64,000 bases of DNA from Micromonospora pisi (GTDB lineage Bacteria; Actinomycetota; Actinomycetes; Mycobacteriales; Micromonosporaceae): the NCBI RefSeq assembly GCF_003633685.1, contig NZ_RBKT01000001.1:6944001-7008000 (forward strand), written 5' to 3'. A program made the position numbers and the translations under genes. Within the stretch, counting starts at the first letter, position 1; each line of letters starts with the position of its first letter. Shown here piece by piece: positions 56,890-64,000 of this stretch. Under the pieces are notes generated by a model, which was not told the origin of the DNA, made no database searches, and saw only the letters and a list, made by a program, of their open reading frames with translations.

Positions 56890-57848
56890 ACGAGGAGCTG
56901 CTGCGTCGGATGCTCGCCGAGGAGGCGGCCCGGGTCGAGGTGTCGCCGGTCGCGCTGGCCTCGATCCGCCGCCGCATCCGGCGGCGCTGGTGGCGCCGAA
57001 TCCGGGTGGTCCCGATTGGTCGGGGCCTGGTGGGGGCCGCCGCTGTAGTGCTCACCTGCGTGGTCGGGGTGAGCACCTGCGGCCCGCTCGCCGGCCCCGG
57101 GAGTCCGGCCGGTCCGGTGACCGCCCCGGTCGCGGTCTATTACCAGGGCGGCGACCCGGAGCGCCGGCTCTACCGGGAGTTCCGGCAGCTCGCGGTCGGT
57201 GACGGCTCCTCCGCCGCCCGGGTCCGGGCGGCGGTCCGGGAGCTCCTCGCGCCCGACGGGGCCGACGACCCCGACTACGGCAGCGGCTGGCCGGCCGGGT
57301 CCGGGCTGCGCGGGGTGACCGTCGACACGGGCACCGCCACCGTCGACCTCTCCGGTGTCGCCGGCCGGTCGGGTGCCGTCTCCCACCCGGCCGACGACCG
57401 GGGCGCGGAGCAGACGGTCCAGCAGCTGGTCTGGACGGTCACCGCGGTGACCGGGATCACCGGGGTACGGGTGCTGCTCGACGGGGCACCGGTGGACCGG
57501 CTCTGGGAGCGGGTCGACGTACGGGGGGTGCTGCGCCGGGGACCGGCGGTGGACGTACTCGCCCCGGTCTGGTTGATCGACCCGCAGCAGGGGGACCGGG
57601 TCGGCGGCCGGTTCGAGGTGCATGTCGCCGCGCTCGCCGGTGAGCCCACCGTCCATCTCCGGGTGCGACAGGGGGACCGGACCGTGGCCGAGCAGGTGCT
57701 CGCCCTCTCCGCCGGCCCGTCCGCCCAGGGCGAGGCGGAGCTCGTCCTCACCCTCGCGCCGGGCGACTACACCCTGCGGGCGTACGTCGTCTCCGTGACC
57801 GACGGCGCCGAGCGGTTCGCCGACGACCACCGGGTGACGGTCGGCTGA
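56886..57848 (+). CDS. Membrane-anchored GerMN/Gmad2-domain protein
   Basis: A 320-residue protein. A cytoplasmic, basic N-terminus of about 50 residues (MNEELLRRMLAEEAARVEVS, then RRRIRRRWWRRIR) is followed by one transmembrane helix (about 58-75). The outer part has a GerMN-like sporulation domain (about 85-190, VYYQGGDPERRLYREF, GVTVDTGTATVDLSG) and a C-terminal Gmad2 immunoglobulin-like domain (about 210-318, DVLAPVWLIDPQQGDRVGG). ATG 56886 overlaps the sigma stop. The topology resembles an anti-sigma factor but no zinc-anti-sigma motif is seen. The role is unknown and possibly linked to cell envelope or spores. Confidence 0.85.
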   Translation: MNEELLRRMLAEEAARVEVSPVALASIRRRIRRRWWRRIRVVPIGRGLVGAAAVVLTCVVGVSTCGPLAGPGSPAGPVTAPVAVYYQGGDPERRLYREFRQLAVGDGSSAARVRAAVRELLAPDGADDPDYGSGWPAGSGLRGVTVDTGTATVDLSGVAGRSGAVSHPADDRGAEQTVQQLVWTVTAVTGITGVRVLLDGAPVDRLWERVDVRGVLRRGPAVDVLAPVWLIDPQQGDRVGGRFEVHVAALAGEPTVHLRVRQGDRTVAEQVLALSAGPSAQGEAELVLTLAPGDYTLRAYVVSVTDGAERFADDHRVTVG

Positions 57849-57919
57849 CCGGTCCACCAGGTGGCCGGGGACGACCCGGCGCGGGGGCCGGCAGCGGGTA
57901 GCTGCGAGAATCCGATTCC

Positions 57920-58183
57920 GTGAAGACGTTCGAAGAGCTGTTCGCCGAGCTGCAGGCCAAGGCCGCCGCCGGCACTCCGGGCTCGGCGACGGTGGCCGCC
58001 CTGGAACGCGGCGTGCACGCGATCGGCAAGAAGGTCGTCGAGGAGGCGGCCGAGTCGTGGATGGCCGCCGAGCACGAGGGCCCCGAGCGGGCCGCCGAGG
58101 AGATCTCCCAACTGCTCTACCAGGCCCAGGTGCTGATGCTCGCCACCGGCCTGGAGCTCAAGGACGTCTACCGACATCTCTGA
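57920..58183 (+). CDS. hisE: Phosphoribosyl-ATP pyrophosphatase
   Basis: An 87-residue MazG-like enzyme, the second histidine-synthesis step. [11 protein letters not shown], then [19 protein letters not shown] with the metal-binding EExxE, and [14 protein letters not shown] are typical. GTG 57920 begins 71 bases after the GerMN gene. It precedes hisG by 63 bases, the common actinobacterial hisE-hisG pair away from the main his operon. Confidence 0.95.
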   Translation: MKTFEELFAELQAKAAAGTPGSATVAALERGVHAIGKKVVEEAAESWMAAEHEGPERAAEEISQLLYQAQVLMLATGLELKDVYRHL

Positions 58184-58246
58184 GGTGCCACCCGCCCCCG
58201 ATTCAACGGTCGAACCCTGATCCCGCCGATCGAAGGAGCACCTCAG

Positions 58247-59095
58247 ATGCTGCGCATCGCCATCCCCAACAAGGGCACCCTCTCCGCCCCCGCCACCCAG
58301 ATGCTGCGCGAGGCGGGCTACCGCCAGCGCACCGACCCGAAGGACCTGGTCTGCCGGGACGAGCCGAACGACGTCGAGTTCTTCTACCTCCGTCCCCGGG
58401 ACATCGCCACGTACGTCGGCTCCGGTGACCTTGATCTCGGCATCACCGGCCGGGACCTGCTGATCGACGCCGGCAGTCCGGCCGAGGAGGTGCTCGATCT
58501 CAACTTCGGCGGCGCCACCTTCCGGTTCGCCGCCCCCCCGGAGACGATCACCTCACCGGACGAGATCGGCGGACGCCGGATCGCCACCGCGTACCCGGGG
58601 GTGGTGGAACGCCACCTGACCGAGCGGGGGCTGAAGGCGGACGTGGTCCGGCTCGACGGTGCGGTCGAGAACGCGGTCCGGCTCGGTGTGGCCGATGTGG
58701 TCGCCGACGTGGTGGAGACCGGCGCCACCCTGCGCCAGGCCGGCCTGGTGATCATCGGTGAGCCGATCCTGCGCTCGTCGGCGGTGCTGATCCGGCGGGT
58801 CGGCGCTCCGACGAACAACCAGAAGGCCGAGCAGTTGCTGCGCCGGCTGCACGGAGTCCTGGTCGCCCGCCGGTACGTGATGCTCGCCTACGACGTCCGG
58901 GCCGACCTGCTCGACCGGGCCACCGCGCTCACCCCGGGGATCGAGTCGCCGACCATCTCGCCGTTGCACCGGGAGGGCTGGGTGGCGGTCCAGGCCATGG
59001 TGCTGCGCAACGACGTACACCAGATCATGGACGAGCTCTACGATCTCGGCGCCCGGGCGATCCTGGTCACCGCTATCGACGCCTGCCGGCTCTGA
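58247..59095 (+). CDS. hisG: ATP phosphoribosyltransferase, long form
   Basis: A 282-residue long-form HisG catalysing the first, feedback-controlled step of histidine synthesis. RIAIPNKGTLSAPA, YVGSGDLDLGITGRDLL and DVVADVVETGATLRQAGL are the catalytic-domain motifs. The C-terminal histidine-binding regulatory domain follows (VAVQAMVLRNDVHQIMDEL, GARAILVTAIDACRL). ATG 58247 follows GAAGGAGCA. Confidence 0.97.
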   Translation: MLRIAIPNKGTLSAPATQMLREAGYRQRTDPKDLVCRDEPNDVEFFYLRPRDIATYVGSGDLDLGITGRDLLIDAGSPAEEVLDLNFGGATFRFAAPPETITSPDEIGGRRIATAYPGVVERHLTERGLKADVVRLDGAVENAVRLGVADVVADVVETGATLRQAGLVIIGEPILRSSAVLIRRVGAPTNNQKAEQLLRRLHGVLVARRYVMLAYDVRADLLDRATALTPGIESPTISPLHREGWVAVQAMVLRNDVHQIMDELYDLGARAILVTAIDACRL

Positions 59096-59133
59096 CGCCC
59101 CACGGAGAGGGTCGGTGCGGCCGGGGTGGCAAA

Positions 59134-59604
59134 ATGACGGTCGTGACCGAATCCGACCTTGTACGGCTCCGTCCGCACCGTCTCCGGGTGATGTGCTGGA
59201 TCCTGGCTCCGGCCCTGGTGGTGGTCTTCACCGCGCTCGGGTTGGCGCTGCACGGTTCGACCGGCCAGGGTGCGGCGACCTTCCAGCGCGGCGACTCGTT
59301 CGCCATGATCGGGCTGGGCGTGCTCGGTGCCGTGGTGGTCCTGCTCTTCACCCGGGTGAAGGTCGAGGCCGACGCGGACGGGATCCGGGTGCGCAACGTG
59401 ATCGGTTCGTACAACCTCCCCTGGGAGGTGGTTCGGGCGGTGCGTTTCGACCGTGGCTCGCCCTGGGCGAGCCTGGAACTGCACGACGACGAACTGGTGC
59501 CGATGATCGCCCTGCAGGCGGTCGACAAGGATTCGGCGGTGGCCGGGGTACGGGCACTGCGCGCTCTGCGGGATCGCGCGCAGCCGCTGCCCGCCGCGAG
59601 CTGA
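59134..59604 (+). CDS. PH-domain membrane protein
   Basis: A 156-residue protein with two N-terminal transmembrane helices (about residues 20-40 and 58-75). A bacterial PH-like domain follows (VKVEADADGIRVRNVIG, LPWEVVRAVRFDRGSPWASLEL). This small family is widespread beside hisG in actinobacteria, and its biochemical role is unknown. ATG 59134 lacks a strong ribosome-binding site; GTG 59143 is possible. Confidence 0.85.
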   Translation: MTVVTESDLVRLRPHRLRVMCWILAPALVVVFTALGLALHGSTGQGAATFQRGDSFAMIGLGVLGAVVVLLFTRVKVEADADGIRVRNVIGSYNLPWEVVRAVRFDRGSPWASLELHDDELVPMIALQAVDKDSAVAGVRALRALRDRAQPLPAAS

Positions 59605-59634
59605 CCCCGGTCCGACCCGCCGAGGGTGCCCGTT

Positions 59635-59664
59635 TTCACGGCTTCCCACCTGACCTGCTAACCT
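59635..59664 (+). promoter_or_regulatory. Candidate infC operon promoter
   Basis: An extended -10 (TGCTAACCT, with TAACCT at 59659-59664) has TTCACG 18 bases upstream (59635-59640). A 7-bp inverted repeat (59648-59654 with 59666-59672) surrounds the -10 and a second hairpin lies at 59681-59699. The long leader to infC would be about 250 nt, in keeping with regulated infC-rpmI-rplT operons. Confidence 0.35.
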
Positions 59665-59921
59665 TGTCAGGTCGACCATGCTGTCGTCTCTGATGACAGC
59701 GTCAAAGCGGAGCGCCTGCTCCCACCCGAGTCGCCCCAGTTGGTGGCCGGGTCCGGTCACCGGCCCGGATCCTGATCCGAGCCGGACGTGCGGCGTAGTG
59801 TCGCGCTGACCGGTCGAGCGGGCCCTGGCATGTGCCGGGGCCTTCTGCTTTCCGGGTCGGTTCCCACCCGGGAGCCGGCGAGGGGGTCGGCACCGAAGGA
59901 GAACCGACTCGAGGAGGCCCC

Positions 59922-60554
59922 ATCAGCGTCGAACCACGCGTGAACGAACAGATCCGGGCACGTGAGGTCCGACTGGTCGGCCCTGAGGGTGAGCAGGTGG
60001 GCATCGTCCCGCTGGAGCGCGCTCTGCAGCTGGCCGCGGACGTCGACCTGGACCTGGTCGAGGTTGCGCCGATGGCGCGCCCGCCGGTGTGCAAGCTCAT
60101 GGACTTCGGCAAGTTCAAGTACGAGAGCGCACTGAAGGCGCGCGAAGCGCGGCGTAACCAGCAGCAGACCGTCATCAAGGAGATGAAACTCCGGCCGAAG
60201 ATCGACCCGCACGACTACGAGACCAAGAAGGGTCACGTGGTGCGGTTCCTCAAGGCGGGTGACAAGGTCAAGGTAACGATCATGTTCCGTGGTCGCGAGC
60301 AGAGTCGCCCGGAACTTGGCTACCGGCTCCTCCGCCGGCTCGAGTCGGAGATCTCGGAGCTGGGGTACGTCGAGGCCGCGCCGAAGCAGGACGGCCGAAA
60401 CATGATCATGGTTCTTGCTCCGCACCGCGCCACCAAGGCCGCCGCCACGGCGGCCAAGGCCGGCGGCCCGCGTGAGCGAGAGGCCGGTGCCGACGCGATC
60501 GACGACGCAACGTCGGTCGAGGCGGCCGAACCCGCCGGCACCGTCGGCGAGTAA
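59922..60554 (+). CDS. infC: Translation initiation factor IF-3, ATC start
   Basis: A 210-residue initiation factor. The conserved N-terminus (I/M)[19 protein letters not shown] begins at ATC 59922, four bases after GAGGAGG (59911-59917). The GTG at 59832 would add 30 unconserved residues without a ribosome-binding site, and GTG 59941 would cut the domain. A rare start codon on infC allows IF3 autoregulation by discriminating against non-canonical starts, as known in E. coli (AUU). Domain motifs are [11 protein letters not shown] and [15 protein letters not shown], then [17 protein letters not shown] low-complexity Ala-rich C-terminal tail is typical of actinobacteria. Confidence 0.92.
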   Translation: MSVEPRVNEQIRAREVRLVGPEGEQVGIVPLERALQLAADVDLDLVEVAPMARPPVCKLMDFGKFKYESALKAREARRNQQQTVIKEMKLRPKIDPHDYETKKGHVVRFLKAGDKVKVTIMFRGREQSRPELGYRLLRRLESEISELGYVEAAPKQDGRNMIMVLAPHRATKAAATAAKAGGPREREAGADAIDDATSVEAAEPAGTVGE

Positions 60555-60573
60555 CAGGGGAGAGACGCAACAA

Positions 60574-60768
60574 ATGCCGAAGATGAAGAGCCACACCGGA
60601 ATGGGCAAGCGGGTCAAGGTGACCGGCTCCGGCAAGATCGTCGCCCAGCAGGCTGGCCTGCGGCACAACCTGGAGAAGAAAGCCTCCAAGCACACCCGCC
60701 GGCTCACCGGCACGGTCGAGGTTGCCGCGGTCGACGCCAAGCGCATCAAGAAGCTGCTGGGCCGCTGA
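60574..60768 (+). CDS. rpmI: Ribosomal protein L35
   Basis: A 64-residue, very basic ribosomal protein. [21 protein letters not shown] is the family opening, and the end is [13 protein letters not shown] 60574 follows GGGGAGAG; the longer frame from 60415 lies inside infC and is rejected. It sits between infC and rplT in the standard order. Confidence 0.97.
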   Translation: MPKMKSHTGMGKRVKVTGSGKIVAQQAGLRHNLEKKASKHTRRLTGTVEVAAVDAKRIKKLLGR

Positions 60769-60802
60769 CGCGCCCGCCACTTAACCCGAAGGAGTAGTTG
60801 AG

Positions 60803-61195
60803 ATGGCACGCGTCAAGCGGGCTGTAAACGCCCAGAAGAAGCGTCGTACCCTGCTGGAGACCGCCAGTGGCTACCGCGGTCAGCGCTCCCGGCTGTACCG
60901 CAAGGCCAAGGAGCAGGTGCTGCACTCGATGCAGTACGCCTACCGGGACCGTCGCGACCGCAAGGGCGACTTCCGGCAGCTCTGGATCACCCGGATCAAC
61001 GCGGGCGCCCGGGCCAACGGGATGACCTACAACCGCCTGATCCAGGGGCTCAAGCTCGCTGGTGTGGAGGTCGACCGCAAGATCCTGGCCGACATGGCCG
61101 TCAACGACGCGGTGGCCTTCGCCGCCATCGTCGAGGTGGCCCGTGCCGCTGTCGCGGCCGAGGGCACCGGCGGCGCGGCGGCTCAGGCCGCCTGA
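60803..61195 (+). CDS. rplT: Ribosomal protein L20
   Basis: A 130-residue large-subunit assembly protein. [36 protein letters not shown] and [16 protein letters not shown] are the conserved blocks. ATG 60803 follows GAAGGAG. An Ala/Gly-rich C-terminal tail extends beyond the E. coli length of about 118. Confidence 0.97.
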   Translation: MARVKRAVNAQKKRRTLLETASGYRGQRSRLYRKAKEQVLHSMQYAYRDRRDRKGDFRQLWITRINAGARANGMTYNRLIQGLKLAGVEVDRKILADMAVNDAVAFAAIVEVARAAVAAEGTGGAAAQAA

Positions 61196-61206
61196 CCAGG
61201 CAACAG

Positions 61207-62103
61207 ATGATCGAGGCGCCCCGTATGCCGTCCGGACCGCAGGTGGGGCGCCTCGACCATGTCCGGGGCGCGGACCAGCAGGCGTTCACCCCCCGTACGC
61301 CCAGGGTGGTCGCCGCCCGCCGGCTGCAACGACGCCGGGACCGGGACAACACGGGCCGGTTCCTCGCCGAAGGGCCGCAGGCGGTCCGGGAGGCCCTGGA
61401 CCGACCCGGTGTCGTGGTGGAACTCTTCGGCACCCCGGCCGCCCTGGACCGGTACGCCGAACTCACCGACGCCGCGTACGGCAGTGGGATCCCGGTCTCC
61501 CCGGTAACCGACGAGGGGCTCGCCGCGCTGACCGAGACGGTCGCCCCGCAGGGGCTCGTCGCCGTCTGCCACCAGTTCGACCGTCCGCTCGCACAGGCAC
61601 TGGCACGGGCGCCCCGCCTGGTTGCCGTACTCGCCGAGATCCGGGACCCGGGCAACGCCGGTACGGTGCTGCGTACCGCCGACGCCGCCGGGGCGGGCGC
61701 GGTCATCTTCGCCGGTGACGCCGTCGACCCGTACAACGGCAAGTGCGTGCGGGCCTCGGCCGGCAGCCTCTTCCACGTCGACGTGGTCCGGGCCACCGCC
61801 CCCGCGGCCGTGGTCGCCGCCCTGCGCGAGGCGGGACTGACCGTGCTCGCCGCCTCCGGTTACGGCGAGACCGACCTGGACGACCTGGCGGACTCCGACG
61901 GACTGGCCAGGCCGACCGCCTGGTTGTTCGGTTCCGAGGCGCACGGCCTGCCCGCCGAGTTGGCCGACGCGGCCGACGCCCGGGTCCGGGTGCCGCTGCA
62001 CGGCCGGGCCGAGAGCCTTAACCTGGCTGCTGCCGCCGCCGTCTGCCTGTACGCTTCGGCCAGAGCGTTGAGAACGAAGAAGTCAGGAGACCCCGCCGCA
62101 TGA
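61207..62103 (+). CDS. SpoU-family rRNA 2'-O-methyltransferase
   Basis: A 298-residue TrmH/SpoU (SPOUT) methylase that acts on rRNA or tRNA ribose with SAM. The knot motifs are EIRDPGNAGTVLRTADAAG, WLFGSEAHGL and VPLHGRAESLNLAAAAAVCLY. The N-terminal substrate-binding domain has FLAEGPQAVREAL. ATG 61207 starts 11 bases after rplT, so it is in the infC operon. The family (RlmB/TsnR-like) is clear, but the exact nucleotide is not. The stop overlaps a small leader ORF. Confidence 0.92.
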   Translation: MIEAPRMPSGPQVGRLDHVRGADQQAFTPRTPRVVAARRLQRRRDRDNTGRFLAEGPQAVREALDRPGVVVELFGTPAALDRYAELTDAAYGSGIPVSPVTDEGLAALTETVAPQGLVAVCHQFDRPLAQALARAPRLVAVLAEIRDPGNAGTVLRTADAAGAGAVIFAGDAVDPYNGKCVRASAGSLFHVDVVRATAPAAVVAALREAGLTVLAASGYGETDLDDLADSDGLARPTAWLFGSEAHGLPAELADAADARVRVPLHGRAESLNLAAAAAVCLYASARALRTKKSGDPAA

Positions 62104-62159
62104 GTGCCAGGACGGACTCGTTTACCCAGCCCGCCGGTGTCGGCGGGCGGCAGGGCTGA
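62100..62159 (+). CDS. Candidate pheST leader peptide (19 aa)
   Basis: ATG 62100 overlaps the methylase stop (ATGA) and encodes MSARTDSFTQPAGVGGRQG before TGA 62157-62159. The coding stretch ends within a perfect 7-bp hairpin (62130-62136 with 62141-62147), followed by CCCTTTTCC (62159-62167). This has the layout of an attenuator before pheS, but there is only one Phe codon, so amino-acid control is not demonstrated. Confidence 0.35.
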   Translation: MSARTDSFTQPAGVGGRQG

Positions 62160-62167
62160 CCCTTTTC
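62130..62167 (+). terminator. Hairpin and T-tract before pheS (possible attenuator)
   Basis: CCCGCCG (62130-62136) pairs perfectly with CGGCGGG (62141-62147) around GTGT, followed by the run CCTTTTCC. A second element, the palindrome CCCACCGGTGGG (62180-62191), lies just downstream. TAAACT (62214-62219) may be a -10 box for pheS. It ends the infC transcript or attenuates pheST. Confidence 0.5.
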
Positions 62168-62223
62168 CGCTCTCCTCTCCCCACCGGTGGGCTGCGGCGG
62201 CGCCGCGCGTCCGTAAACTCTGA

Positions 62224-63336
<1,113 letters not shown>

Positions 63337-63376
63337 CGGCATGCGGAATCGAATTTCGGAAGCGGTGGTCTGAGTC

Positions 63377-64000
63377 ATGCGAGTTGGTGTTTCCTGGCTG
63401 CGCGAGCACGTCGACCTCCCCGTCGACCTCGGCCCCGAGGAGCTGGAACAGGCGCTGGTGAACCTCGGCCTCGAGGTGGAGTCCATCGTGGACCTGCGGG
63501 CCACCGTCACCGGGTCGCTGGTGGTCGGCGAGGTACGCGAGATCGAGGAACTGACCGGCTTCAAGAAGCCGATCCGGTTCTGCCGGGTGGACGTCGGTGC
63601 CGCGAACGGCACCGGCGAACTACAGGAGATCGTCTGCGGCGCGACCAACTTCGCCCCCGGCGACCGGGTCGTGGTGATCCTGCCCGGCGGGGTGCTTCCC
63701 GGCGGCTTCGCGATCGGCGCCCGCAAGACGTACGGGCGCAACTCCCACGGCATGATCTGCTCGGTGCGCGAGCTGGGGCTCGGCGAGGACCACGCCGGCA
63801 TCCTGGTCCTGCCGCCGGAGACGGTGGCCAAGCCCGGTGACGACGCACGGCCGGTGGTCGGGCTCGACGACGTGGTGGTCGAACTGGAGATCACCCCGGA
63901 CCGGGGCTACGGCCTCTCGGTGCGTGGCATCGCCCGCGAACTCTCGCACGCCTTCCAGGTGCCGTTCCGCGACCCGGGTGTGGTGCCGGCCCCCGGCGCC
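63377..64000 (+). CDS. pheT: Phenylalanine-tRNA ligase beta subunit, 3' end missing
   Basis: Only the first 208 codons lie in the window, and the frame is still open at base 64000. ATG 63377 starts [15 protein letters not shown], the conserved PheT opening. The tRNA-binding OB domain (about residues 40-150) has [21 protein letters not shown] and [20 protein letters not shown]. The B3/B4 editing region begins at [21 protein letters not shown]. It follows pheS by 40 bases, as part of the same transcript. Confidence 0.95.
   Translation, partial: MRVGVSWLREHVDLPVDLGPEELEQALVNLGLEVESIVDLRATVTGSLVVGEVREIEELTGFKKPIRFCRVDVGAANGTGELQEIVCGATNFAPGDRVVVILPGGVLPGGFAIGARKTYGRNSHGMICSVRELGLGEDHAGILVLPPETVAKPGDDARPVVGLDDVVVELEITPDRGYGLSVRGIARELSHAFQVPFRDPGVVPAPGA

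Overview
The window is a high-GC actinobacterial chromosome segment. A Micromonosporaceae-type host is likely, inferred from BldD with an intact c-di-GMP signature, mycobacterial-type IHF (mIHF), a helicase-dead PriA, a PyrR-led pyr operon, an FMN riboswitch ahead of ribD, and pervasive 1-4 nt gene overlaps with GTG/TTG starts. No tRNA, rRNA, CRISPR array or transposase gene was seen.

Layout. (1) 1-13100 is an accessory surface/toxin island. It holds two tandem paralogous LamG-repeat secreted proteins (the first cut by the window edge), a 2314-residue secreted Rhs/YD-repeat protein with a C-terminal Hint autoprotease and a small lower-GC toxin tip, and its 79-residue putative immunity gene. 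After a terminator come debris of another toxin tip, an orphan immunity-like gene and a possible remnant of a host gene. (2) 13153-17596 has an aldo/keto reductase, a perfect 17-bp dyad, then aroC-aroK-aroB-aroQ (shikimate pathway). (3) 17375-20319 (minus) has two membrane glycosyltransferases of the polyprenol-phosphate-mannose type. (4) 20488-22067 has efp-nusB, a terminator, and convergent bldD. (5) 22319-32929 is the pyrimidine operon pyrR-pyrB-pyrC-carA-carB-pyrD-(bioA)-pyrF, with a PyrR-binding loop just before the pyrR ribosome-binding site. (6) 33101-38913 has mihF, a degenerate gmk, rpoZ, coaBC, metK and priA. (7) 39091-43508 has a kinase-ParB-like fusion, then def-fmt-rsmB. (8) 43638-47852 is more variable: a septum-formation lipoprotein, an epimerase, a 13-bp minisatellite, a PEP mutase-family gene carrying an inserted palindrome, and an atypical P450. 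(9) 48009-53629 has rpe coupled to a receiver-GGDEF protein, then the FMN riboswitch and ribD-ribE-ribBA-ribH. (10) 53657-56160 (minus) is a polar amino-acid ABC transporter. (11) 56368-59604 has a SigE-type sigma factor with a GerMN/Gmad2 protein, hisE-hisG and a PH-domain membrane protein. (12) 59922-64000 has infC-rpmI-rplT-rRNA methylase, then pheS-pheT (pheT cut by the window end).

The biosynthetic blocks are compact operons. Regulation readable from sequence includes PyrR feedback on the pyr mRNA, FMN feedback on rib genes, an apparent ATC start on infC (classical IF3 autoregulation), and a short leader ORF plus hairpin ahead of pheST. The least explained material is the Rhs island with its toxin debris, the altered guanylate kinase, the P450 lacking the normal ExxR glutamate, the kinase-ParB fusion, and the repeats at 45801-45922 and 46310-46356.
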